A stretch of DNA of 64,000 bases. Origin: Ancylobacter sp. TS-1 (GTDB lineage Bacteria > Pseudomonadota > Alphaproteobacteria > Rhizobiales > Xanthobacteraceae). Location: positions 124,001 through 188,000 of the forward strand of contig NZ_CP045144.1 of NCBI RefSeq assembly GCF_009223885.1, given 5' to 3'. The notes below the pieces were generated by a model. The model searched no databases. It was not told where the DNA came from and saw only the letters and a program-made list of their open reading frames with translations. Below, piece after piece: positions 35,046 through 42,135 of the stretch. Made by a program: the position numbers and the translations under genes. Within the stretch, counting starts at the first letter, position 1. Every line of letters begins with the position of its first letter.

Positions 35046-35612
35046 TCAGGAGGCCCGCCGGCGGCGATGCTCGGCGACGGCCTCGACCATCCAGCCCCAC
35101 GCTTCCAGCTCATCCGGCCCGGCGGTCTTCTCCACCGCGATGGCGAGATAGGCCATCTCCTGGTCGACCTTCTCGTCCGGCAGCATATTGAGCCGGCTGA
35201 CCAGCACGGCCGCCTCCAGCACGGCCGCCTTGGCGCGGTTCATGCCGTCGAAGCGGGTGTGGCCCTCGGAATGGTAGGTCTTGCAGAAGAATTTCGGCCG
35301 CTGCGGGTCGTCCTCGGCGCGCTCCACCGTCACCTCGTCATGCGAGAGCGCGTCGGCAAGGCGCGGGCAGTCGATATAGGTCGCCTTCTTCACATCCACA
35401 TTGTACCGGCGCCCGACCACGCAACTGGCGAAGATGCGCACGTCGTCGGTGAAGTTGACCACGGCGATGCGGGTGGCCGCGAGGTTTTCCAGCGTGCGCG
35501 AGGGGCGGAAGGGCTGCAGCACATAGCCGCCCTCGATCACCGTCGCCCCCATCGGGGCGATATGCGGCTCGCCCTCGAGCGAGCGGGTGGTGACGATGGC
35601 TTCACGGATCAC
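35046..35612 (-). CDS. DUF447 family protein of the H4MPT gene set
   Basis: 188 residues, recognised as DUF447, a family shared by methanogens and H4MPT methylotrophs. The N-terminal half (IREAIVTTRSLEGEPHIAPMG, LQPFRPSRTLENL, AVVNFTDDVRIFASCVVG) looks like a split-barrel flavin-reductase fold; the C-terminal half is helical (FDGMNRAKAAVLEAAVLVSRL). The function is unknown; a flavin-dependent reduction in cofactor synthesis is possible. The GTG start overlaps the upstream stop (GTGA). Confidence 0.82.
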   Translation of the reverse strand: MIREAIVTTRSLEGEPHIAPMGATVIEGGYVLQPFRPSRTLENLAATRIAVVNFTDDVRIFASCVVGRRYNVDVKKATYIDCPRLADALSHDEVTVERAEDDPQRPKFFCKTYHSEGHTRFDGMNRAKAAVLEAAVLVSRLNMLPDEKVDQEMAYLAIAVEKTAGPDELEAWGWMVEAVAEHRRRRAS

Positions 35613-37084
35613 GGCGTCTCTCCGGCTTTCGCCTTGGCGGCTTTGGCCTTGGCAGCTTGGGCCTGCAACGTCGTGCCGGCCTCCTTGAATGTCAAACGAT
35701 GGGCCGCTTCGGGGCTGCCGGCGATCTCGCCGGCCACGCCCCATTTGAGGCCCTCATCCTGGGCATAGCGCTTGCCGAGCCGATAGGCGATCTCCGCGCG
35801 GGCGGTTTCCACGCCGAGATAGAAGGCATGGCCGCCATCGTCCTCGACCTTGAGATGCGGAAACAGCGCGAAGGGATCGCCCGCCACATGGTGGCCGTCG
35901 CGGTTGTAGATGTGGATGCCGGCCTCGGTGACGTCGATGCGGAAATTGCGGTCGCGCACCTCGGCTGCCAGCCGCGCGATTTCCTCGGGCGAGGCGGCGT
36001 AGGGCTTGCGGTCGCGCAGCGCCATCAGCCCGCCGCCGAAGCCCTGCGGCAGCGCCCCGGCCTGCCGGGCGGCGAAATATTCGCGCCGGGCGCGGTCGAA
36101 TTCGCGCACCGCCGTGCGGCAATGCGGGCTGACCTGCACGGCGAGCACAGCCTGTATGTGCAGTTCGGAAATGAGGCCCATGAGGATCGCGTTGATGCCG
36201 GTCGTGTCGGCATCGGTCAGCTCGGTGACGTTGCCGATGCCCATGAGGATCGGGATATCGGGGTAGCGCCGGCGCAGCTCCGAATAGCGCACCACGGACG
36301 CCGTGAAACCGTAATGGATGGGGTCGAGGATCGGATCGGCGAGGAAGGGCTGCCCGTCGGCGAGGCAGGCATCGACGGCGCGGCACAGGGACTCGAGGTC
36401 GCCCTGCGTCGCCGGCACGAGGACCGGCACCGCCGGTCCTTCCTTCGCGACATGCAGGTTGGTCTCGTTGAGGCTCAGCAGGAAATCCGCGCCGGCGCGG
36501 GTGGCGCGGGTCAGTTCCGCGAGATCGAAGCTGTCGACGCTGACCTTCAGCCCCTCGCCGTGCAGCGCGGCGATGGCCTCCTCCAGATGCGGGAAGGGGG
36601 TGTCGGGCAGGCAGCCGAGGTCGATGACGTCGGCGCCCTCGCCCTTGAGGAACAGCGCGCGGGCAATGAGCGCGTCGACATCCAGCACGGTGGCGTCGAC
36701 GATCTCGGCGAAGATGGTCACGTCATGCTTCGACAGGTCCGTCGCCCGGCGCTTCTGACCGAAATAGTCGGGGATGTCGGCCACCTCGTCCGGGCCACGG
36801 GCGAAGGGCACGCCGAAGAAGCGCTCCAGCCGGTCGAGATCGCCACGGAAGCGGCCCGGCATCAGCACCCGGTCGGTGCCCTCCGGCAGCTTCAGCCGAC
36901 GCTCGACGATCTCCGCCGTCATCAGCGCCGCGACCTTCACCCCGACATTGACCACCACCGGGTCGAGCGCCGCGTCGGCGATCTCGTCCGCGATTTTCGC
37001 AAGGCGCGGCTCGGCCAGCGAGCCGGTGACGAGGGCGATCCTCTCCGGCCTGCCGGGCGTGTCCGGGGACGGCTTGTCAGCCAT
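35609..37084 (-). CDS. DUF6513/dihydropteroate synthase-like protein
   Basis: 491 residues. The N-terminal ~150 residues form the DUF6513 region (ALVTGSLAEPRLAKIADEI). This is followed by a dihydropteroate synthase-like TIM barrel (GADVIDLGCLPDTPFPHLEEAI, VSVDSFDLAELTRATRAGADFLLSLN, PILMGIGNVTELTDADT) and a C-terminal Ala/Lys tail. Archaeal relatives are thought to join the hydroxymethylpterin diphosphate to ribofuranosylaminobenzene phosphate, the H4MPT counterpart of folate DHPS, and that is inferred here. The ATG at 37084 overlaps the upstream stop by eight bases. Confidence 0.82.
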   Translation of the reverse strand: MADKPSPDTPGRPERIALVTGSLAEPRLAKIADEIADAALDPVVVNVGVKVAALMTAEIVERRLKLPEGTDRVLMPGRFRGDLDRLERFFGVPFARGPDEVADIPDYFGQKRRATDLSKHDVTIFAEIVDATVLDVDALIARALFLKGEGADVIDLGCLPDTPFPHLEEAIAALHGEGLKVSVDSFDLAELTRATRAGADFLLSLNETNLHVAKEGPAVPVLVPATQGDLESLCRAVDACLADGQPFLADPILDPIHYGFTASVVRYSELRRRYPDIPILMGIGNVTELTDADTTGINAILMGLISELHIQAVLAVQVSPHCRTAVREFDRARREYFAARQAGALPQGFGGGLMALRDRKPYAASPEEIARLAAEVRDRNFRIDVTEAGIHIYNRDGHHVAGDPFALFPHLKVEDDGGHAFYLGVETARAEIAYRLGKRYAQDEGLKWGVAGEIAGSPEAAHRLTFKEAGTTLQAQAAKAKAAKAKAGETP

Positions 37085-37643
37085 CGACCGGGGCGGCCTT
37101 CTCCGCGAGATGCTGCCGGCGGGCGGCAATGGCGGCTTCGAGGTCCTCGATGGATTCGACGACCGTGGTGTCGTCGAACTCCTTGAGCTTCGCGGTGTTC
37201 TCGAGGTCGATGCGGCGCGGATAGACCGGCACCGGGCCCTTGGGCGCCATGGTGATCATCTCCGGCGCGGTGTCGCAGGCGAAGACGATGGCATGCACGC
37301 GGCACTTGCCGGCCTGCGCGAAGCAGTTCGTCACCAGCGTGTCGGAGATGCCGAACACCGCCTTCGCCACCGTGTTCGACGAGGCGGGCGAGACCACCAG
37401 CGTGTGGTAGAGCCCTTCATAGAAGCGCCCGACCGGCGCCGAGCTTGCCGTCGTCTCCTTGAAGATGCGCGTGCCTTCCGGCAGGTCCTGCTTGTACATG
37501 CGCAGCACCTCGTCGGCGGCCTTGGAGACGAACAGGTCCACCGCGTCGAGCGACTTTATCAGCACGATGGACTCGGTGAAGAAATGCCCCGAGCCGGTCA
37601 GCGCCCAGGCCCAGCGCGGATAGATGCCCTTGTTCGCGCTCAT
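37077..37643 (-). CDS. Flavoprotein, dihydromethanopterin reductase DmrB/AfpA-like
   Basis: 188 residues of the archaeoflavoprotein/flavodoxin-like Flavoprotein family: WALTGSGHFFTESIVLIKSL at the N-terminus, HTLVVSPASSNTVAKAVFGISDTLVTNCFAQAGK for the FMN site, and MITMAPKGPVPVYPRRIDLENTAKLKEF. In Methanosarcina the homolog DmrB reduces dihydromethanopterin to H4MPT with an external electron donor. Many methylotrophs use the unrelated DmrA, which is not seen here, so this gene may supply that last reduction (inference). Overlaps by four bases with mfnE upstream. Confidence 0.78.
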   Translation of the reverse strand: MSANKGIYPRWAWALTGSGHFFTESIVLIKSLDAVDLFVSKAADEVLRMYKQDLPEGTRIFKETTASSAPVGRFYEGLYHTLVVSPASSNTVAKAVFGISDTLVTNCFAQAGKCRVHAIVFACDTAPEMITMAPKGPVPVYPRRIDLENTAKLKEFDDTTVVESIEDLEAAIAARRQHLAEKAAPVDG

Positions 37644-38242
37644 GCCGCGAGGCTCCCGTTGAGGCCGGCGAGCAGCGCCTCGGCCGTCGTCACCTCGGTT
37701 CGCGCCGTCGTCCGGCTGGCGAAGGCCGGGAACAGCGGGTCGACCAGCCCGGCGGCGGCCCAGCCGGCCGGCGCGGCGCCGGTGGCGGGGATGGACTTCA
37801 CGAGGGTCAGCCGGGCGGCGCCGGTCTCCGCCGTGAGCCAGGCGGCGAGGCTGTCGGAGGTTAGTTCCCAGCTCTCGGGCAGATCAGGCGCGGCCAGAGC
37901 CATGCGGGCGGGCAGCCACAACGCGGCGCGGCCCTGCGCGTGGGCGGCGGCGATGGCGGCCAGTGTGTCGGCGAGCACGAGCCCGGGGGCGAGGTCGGCG
38001 AAGGCGTGCGCCGTCTGCTCCATGGCGAGGATCGCCATGCGGTGGCAGGCGGTGTCGGACAGGGAAAGGCGGGGCTGGAGATCGCGCACCGCGTCGGCCA
38101 GCGGCCCGCCGCCGGCGACCAGCACGAGTGGCGTGCCGCGTCGGGCGAGCGCGTCGAGCAGCTCCGGCAGGCGCGGATGGTCGACAAGGCTGCCGCCGAG
38201 CTTGACGATTTCAGGACGGCGGGAGGCGTGAAGGTCCGGCAT
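37640..38242 (-). CDS. mfnE: Amino acid kinase-fold protein, MfnE-like
   Basis: 200 residues with the amino-acid kinase signature EIVKLGGSLVDHPRLPELLDAL, LVLVAGGGPLADAVRD and TSDSLAAWLTAETGAARLTLVKS. In methanogens MfnE phosphorylates aminomethylfuran phosphate to its diphosphate, the donor used by MfnF; the same step is inferred here because MfnB, MfnD and MfnF homologs are all in the window. It is short compared with aspartokinases or glutamate kinases. First gene of the mfnE-mfnB operon; no clear promoter was recognised. Confidence 0.8.
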   Translation of the reverse strand: MPDLHASRRPEIVKLGGSLVDHPRLPELLDALARRGTPLVLVAGGGPLADAVRDLQPRLSLSDTACHRMAILAMEQTAHAFADLAPGLVLADTLAAIAAAHAQGRAALWLPARMALAAPDLPESWELTSDSLAAWLTAETGAARLTLVKSIPATGAAPAGWAAAGLVDPLFPAFASRTTARTEVTTAEALLAGLNGSLAA

Positions 38243-38553
38243 GGCTCAATTTCCGTTCGGGGTGAGGCTACGCCAAACGCCGGGCCGCGCAAACCTGCGC
38301 AGCCCCGTTCTTCACGCCCCGGTCCTCGCCGCCGGATAGCACGAAATCCGCCGGTTCGACGGCGCGGCGCAAGGAAGCACGGCACAAAGAAAAAGGCCCG
38401 AGGCGAAGCCCCGGGCCTTGATGAGGTGACGATCAGTCAGACGGCTGCCCGCCTGTATGAAGTGCCCCGAGGATGCGCCTCGCCCGGTCGATTGTCGAGA
38501 CGTGATTCGTTCCGATCACGCGCGCTTGACGCAGCACAGCCATGCCCCGCCGG
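38243..38553. other. Intergenic region between mfnE and the SpoU methyltransferase gene
   Basis: 311 bases without a credible protein gene. It must hold the mfnE promoter, and it contains a strong minus-strand terminator (38386-38419) preceded by a structured ~135-base stretch that may be the methyltransferase 3' UTR or a small RNA. Confidence 0.5.
38386..38419 (-). terminator. Rho-independent terminator on minus strand
   Basis: On the minus strand AAGGCCCGGGG and CCTCGGGCCTT pair in an 11-base stem (one G-U) around a CTTCG loop, followed by TTTTTCTTT. It lies 135 bases past the SpoU methyltransferase stop and ends either that transcript or a small RNA. Confidence 0.85.
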
Positions 38554-39354
38554 TCAGGCGGCGAGGGCGTGGAGCGCGATACCGCTGGTCGTCGCCACGT
38601 TGAGCGAGTCGAATCCGGCGGTCATCGGGATGCGTACCGTGGTGGCGCGGGCGAGGATGTCGTCCGGCAGGCCCGGCCCTTCCGCGCCCAGCAGCAGCGC
38701 GGCGCGCCTTGGCCGGCGCACCTCGTTGAGCGTGACCGCGCCGGCCGGGCTCAGCGCCAGCAATTCGAAGCCGTGCGCCTTGAGCCGGTCGCACAGCGCG
38801 CCGGCCGATCCCTCGCGGGCGAAGGGCACGACGAGGCTGCCGCCGACCGAGACGCGGATCGCCTTGCGGTAGAGCGGATCGCAGGAGGCGAAGTCGAACA
38901 GCGCGGCATCCGCCCCGAAGGCGGCGGCGTTGCGCATGATGCCGCCGACATTGTCGTGATTGGCGATGCCGAGCGGGACGACGACCAGCGCCTCGTCCGG
39001 CAGGCTGGCCACCAGCTCCGCCATCGAAGGCAGGGCGCCGCGCAGCCCGACGCCAAGCAGGCCGCGATGGATGTGAAAGCCGGTGATGCCGTCGAGGATC
39101 GACTGCGAGGCGGTGTAGACTGGCAGGTCGTCGGGCGCCTGCGCCAGCAGCCCGGCCAGCGCCTCGACGCGGCTTTCCATCAGCAGCAGCGATTCCAGCG
39201 CGAAGCGGTTGCGCGGGGAGAGGGCGACGTCGAGCACCGTGCGCCCCTCGACGATGAACCGCCCGCCGCGCCCCACGAGGTCGCGTTCCTTGATCACGCG
39301 ATAGGCGTCGATGCGGGGATCGTCGGGCGAGGCGAGGGGGATGAGGCGGGGCAT
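38554..39354 (-). CDS. SpoU/TrmH-family RNA 2'-O-ribose methyltransferase
   Basis: 266 residues; SAM-dependent methylation of tRNA or rRNA ribose. It has an N-terminal L30e-like substrate domain (~1-105) and the SPOUT knot with motif 1 NHDNVGGIMRNAAAFGADA, motif 2 LLLGAEGPGLP and motif 3 IPMTAGFDSLNVATTSGIALH. The ATG at 39354 is chosen because the frame upstream runs through a palindromic repeat. The target nucleotide is not predictable. It ends with a terminator downstream. Confidence 0.92.
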   Translation of the reverse strand: MPRLIPLASPDDPRIDAYRVIKERDLVGRGGRFIVEGRTVLDVALSPRNRFALESLLLMESRVEALAGLLAQAPDDLPVYTASQSILDGITGFHIHRGLLGVGLRGALPSMAELVASLPDEALVVVPLGIANHDNVGGIMRNAAAFGADAALFDFASCDPLYRKAIRVSVGGSLVVPFAREGSAGALCDRLKAHGFELLALSPAGAVTLNEVRRPRRAALLLGAEGPGLPDDILARATTVRIPMTAGFDSLNVATTSGIALHALAA

Positions 39355-39369
39355 GGCTAGAAAGACACG

Positions 39370-39472
39370 CCGGGCGTCATCCCGGACGGTCCGCAGGGCC
39401 GATCCGGGATCGCGGGCAGACTGGTGAGCGATCCCGGCGCTCCGCTTTGCGGCGGCCGGGATGACGCCCGGG
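39370..39472. repeat. REP/BIME-like palindromic repeat, copy 2
   Basis: The outer arms CCGGGCGTCATCCCGG and CCGGGATGACGCCCGG are perfect inverted repeats. Inside are GATCCGGGATCG and CGATCCCGGCGCTCCGC, as in the other copies. It lies between two minus-strand genes, the ABC-F gene and the methyltransferase gene. Confidence 0.85.
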
Positions 39473-39490
39473 AGCACGCGGCATGCCCAC

Positions 39491-41311
39491 TCACGCCCCG
39501 ATTTCCTCGCGCAGCATTTCCAGTTCCAGCCACTGCTCCTCTGCGGCGGCAAGCTCGGTCTGCACGCGGGTCAGTTCGGCCGTCGCCTTCTGGAAGCCGG
39601 CGGGGTCGCGCGCGTAGAAATTCGGCGTGTGCAGCGTGTTGTTGAGCCGCTTCACGTCGGATTCGAGCTGGGCGATCCGCTTGGGCAACTGCTCCAGCGC
39701 ATGCTTCTCCTTGAAGGAGAGCTTGCGCCGGGAGGCCGACGAGCTTGCCGCCGGCGCTGCGGTAGCTGCGGGCTTCGCGGTCGGTGCGGAAGCGGCGGCC
39801 GCGGCCGCGCGCGCCTTCACGCCATGGCCGCGCTGGGCCACCATATCGGAATAGCCGCCAGCATAGACCTCCCAGTTGCCGTCGCCCTCATAGGCGATGG
39901 TGGCGGTCACCGTGCGGTCGAGGAAGTCGCGGTCGTGGCTGACCAGCAGCACCGTGCCGGCATAGTCGTCGATCATCTCTTCCAGAAGGTCGAGCGTCTC
40001 CAGGTCGAGGTCGTTGGTCGGCTCGTCCAGCACCATGAGGTTCGAGGCCTGCGCCAGCGCGCAGGCCAGCAGGAGCCGCCCGCGCTCGCCGCCGGAAAGC
40101 CGCGAGACGGCGGTGCCGGCCTGCTCCGGGGTGAACAGGAAGTCCTTCATATAGCCGATGACGTGGCGCGGATTGCCGCCGACGAACACCTGGTCGCCGC
40201 GCCCGTCGGTGAGCGTCTCGCGCACCGAGCGGTTGGGGTCGAGCGCGGCGCGGCGCTGGTCCAGCGTCGCCATCTCGATATTGGTGCCCATCTTGGCCTT
40301 GCCGCTATCGGGGGCGAGTTCCCCGGTCAGCATCTTCAGCAGTGTGGTCTTGCCGGCGCCGTTGGGGCCGACAATGCCGATGCGGTCGCCGCGCTGGATG
40401 CGGATGGAGAGGTCGCGCACGATGACGCGATCCCCGTAGGTCTTGGAGATGTGCTCCGCCTCCATCACCAGCTTGCCGGAGACTTCCGCCTCGGTGGCGG
40501 CCATGGTGACACTGCCCACTGCGCCGCGATGGTCGCGGAACTGGGCGCGCAGGGCGGCCAGCTCGCCGACGCGGCGGACATTTCGCTTGCGGCGCGCGGT
40601 GACGCCGTAGCGCATCCAGTGCTCTTCCGCGACGATCTTGCGGGCGAGCTTCTGCTGGTCGCGTTCTTCTTCCTCCAGCACCTGGTCGCGCCATTCCTCG
40701 AAGAAGGCGAAGCCGCGCTCCATGCGCTTGGTGCGGCCACGGTCGAGCCAGACGGTGGCGCGGGTGAGGTCCTGCAAGAAGCGGCGGTCATGGCTGATGA
40801 GCACGAGGGCCGAGCGCAGCGAGGCGATTTCCGCTTCCAGCCATTCGATGGCGGGCAGGTCCAGATGGTTGGTCGGCTCGTCGAGCAGCAGGATGTCGGG
40901 CTCGGGCGCCAGCACGCGGGCGAGCGCGGCGCGGCGGGCCTCGCCGCCGGAAAGGTTGGCCGGGTTCTCCTCGCCGGTGAGGCCGAGTTCGCTCAGCAGG
41001 TACTGCGCGCGGTACTCCGCATCGCCCGGCCCCATGCCGGCCTCGACATAGGCCAGCGTGGTCTCGAAGCCGGAAAGGTCCGGCTCCTGCGGGAGATAGC
41101 GCACCGTCGCGCCGGGCTGCACGAAGCGCGCGCCGCTGTCGGCCGCGACGAGGCCGGCGGCGATCTTGAGCAGGGTCGACTTGCCCGAGCCGTTGCGTCC
41201 GACGAGGCCGACGCGCTCGCCGGCGGAGACGGAAAGCTCCGCCCCCTCCAGCAGCGGCGTGCCGCCGAAGGTGAGTTTGGTGTCTTGCAGCAGAAGGAGA
41301 GGAGGCGCCAT
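39491..41311 (-). CDS. ABC-F family ATPase (Uup-like)
   Basis: 606 residues, two ABC cassettes and no membrane segments, so a ribosome- or DNA-associated ABC-F protein rather than a transporter. Cassette 1 has Walker A GRNGSGKST, signature LSGGEARR and DEPTNHLD; cassette 2 has GPNGAGKTT, LSGGERGR and DEPTNDLD. The Ala-rich linker (AAAAAASAP...) and C-terminal coiled coil (KEKHALEQLPKRIAQLESDVKRL) are typical of Uup. The ATG at 41311 begins the conserved fold. Uup or translation-factor identity cannot be separated by sequence alone. Confidence 0.92.
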   Translation of the reverse strand: MAPPLLLLQDTKLTFGGTPLLEGAELSVSAGERVGLVGRNGSGKSTLLKIAAGLVAADSGARFVQPGATVRYLPQEPDLSGFETTLAYVEAGMGPGDAEYRAQYLLSELGLTGEENPANLSGGEARRAALARVLAPEPDILLLDEPTNHLDLPAIEWLEAEIASLRSALVLISHDRRFLQDLTRATVWLDRGRTKRMERGFAFFEEWRDQVLEEEERDQQKLARKIVAEEHWMRYGVTARRKRNVRRVGELAALRAQFRDHRGAVGSVTMAATEAEVSGKLVMEAEHISKTYGDRVIVRDLSIRIQRGDRIGIVGPNGAGKTTLLKMLTGELAPDSGKAKMGTNIEMATLDQRRAALDPNRSVRETLTDGRGDQVFVGGNPRHVIGYMKDFLFTPEQAGTAVSRLSGGERGRLLLACALAQASNLMVLDEPTNDLDLETLDLLEEMIDDYAGTVLLVSHDRDFLDRTVTATIAYEGDGNWEVYAGGYSDMVAQRGHGVKARAAAAAASAPTAKPAATAAPAASSSASRRKLSFKEKHALEQLPKRIAQLESDVKRLNNTLHTPNFYARDPAGFQKATAELTRVQTELAAAEEQWLELEMLREEIGA

Positions 41312-41410
41312 GGCGCGGGGATAGGGGGAAAGCCGCGCCGGGGCAAGGGGAGAGGCGGCAATGGAGCCATGTCCGCGATGAGCGTTGCGCCGATCTGGGG
41401 CGGTGATTGC

Positions 41411-41438
41411 TTGCCAAGGTGCCGCGATGATGTACATA
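41411..41438 (+). promoter_or_regulatory. Probable vapB promoter
   Basis: -35 TTGCCA (41411-41416), 16-base spacer, -10 TACATA (41433-41438). The -10 box lies inside the palindromic operator, consistent with autorepression. Confidence 0.4.
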
Positions 41439-41449
41439 AAACATGTACA
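41431..41449 (+). promoter_or_regulatory. Palindromic operator of the toxin-antitoxin genes
   Basis: TGTACAT (41431-41437), spacer AAAAC, ATGTACA (41443-41449): a perfect inverted repeat 20 bases before the antitoxin start. TGTACA is the core recognised by YefM/Phd-type antitoxins in E. coli, which fits the family of the next gene. Confidence 0.65.
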
Positions 41450-41468
41450 GAAGCTAGGAGGCATGTTC

Positions 41469-41711
41469 ATGAGCGCGAGGATCGTTCCGGCCGCCCAGTT
41501 CAAGGCCGAGTGCCTGCGCCTGATCGACGAGATGAACCAAACCGGCGAACCCGTGACCATTACCCGCAGGGGAAAGCCGGTGGCGGTGCTGAGCCCCATC
41601 CAGGCCTCGCCGGCGCGTTCGCTGATCGGCGCCTCTCGCGGGGTCGTCACCCGCTATGACTCCCCGTTCGAACCCGCGGCGGATGCCGGCGACTGGGCGG
41701 TCAATTCGTGA
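41469..41711 (+). CDS. vapB: Phd/YefM-family antitoxin
   Basis: 80 residues. The N-terminal DNA-binding half (VPAAQFKAECLRLIDEMNQTGEPVTITRRGKPVAVL) is the usual Phd/YefM pattern; the C-terminal part, which neutralises the toxin, is variable. The ATG at 41469 has AGGAG eight bases upstream; the ATG six bases earlier would leave only two bases. The stop overlaps the toxin GTG (GTGA). It is probably autoregulated through the TGTACA palindrome upstream. Confidence 0.9.
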   Translation: MSARIVPAAQFKAECLRLIDEMNQTGEPVTITRRGKPVAVLSPIQASPARSLIGASRGVVTRYDSPFEPAADAGDWAVNS

Positions 41712-42121
41712 TCGTCCTCGACACGCATGTGCTGATCTGGGCGCTGGACGACGACGTGCGCCTCGGCGGGCGGGCGCGCGCCGCGATCGAGCAGGCGAGC
41801 GAGGCCGGGAGCGTGTTCGTTTCCGCCGTCACACCGTGGGAGATCGCGCTGCTGGTGCAGAAGGGCCGGCTGGCGCTGGCCGACAATGTCGGCGCGTGGC
41901 TGGAGACGGTGCTGTCGCTTCCTTCTCTCCGGCTGGCGGCGCTGGAGCCCGGCATCGCCGTGGACAGCGTGCGCCTGCCCGGTACGCTGCACGCTGACCC
42001 GGCAGACCGGATCATCATCGCGACGGCGCGGCATCTGGGCTCGCCCCTGCTCACCGCCGACCGCGCCATTCTCGACTATGGTGGTGCCGGCCACGTTCGT
42101 GTCATCGACGCTTCCCGCTAG
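41708..42121 (+). CDS. vapC: VapC-type PIN domain toxin
   Basis: 137 residues. PIN-fold ribonuclease with all four acidic metal-binding residues visible: Asp5 (MIVLDTHVLIW), Glu45 (PWEIALL), Asp100 (HADPADRIIIATA) and Asp118 (LLTADRAIL). It belongs to the PIN subgroup usually paired with a Phd-like antitoxin. GTG start coupled to the antitoxin stop. It would cleave RNA when the antitoxin is lost. A D-2-hydroxyacid dehydrogenase gene starts 14 bases downstream on the same strand. Confidence 0.92.
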   Translation: MIVLDTHVLIWALDDDVRLGGRARAAIEQASEAGSVFVSAVTPWEIALLVQKGRLALADNVGAWLETVLSLPSLRLAALEPGIAVDSVRLPGTLHADPADRIIIATARHLGSPLLTADRAILDYGGAGHVRVIDASR

Positions 42122-42135
42122 TTTCAGGGTTCTTC

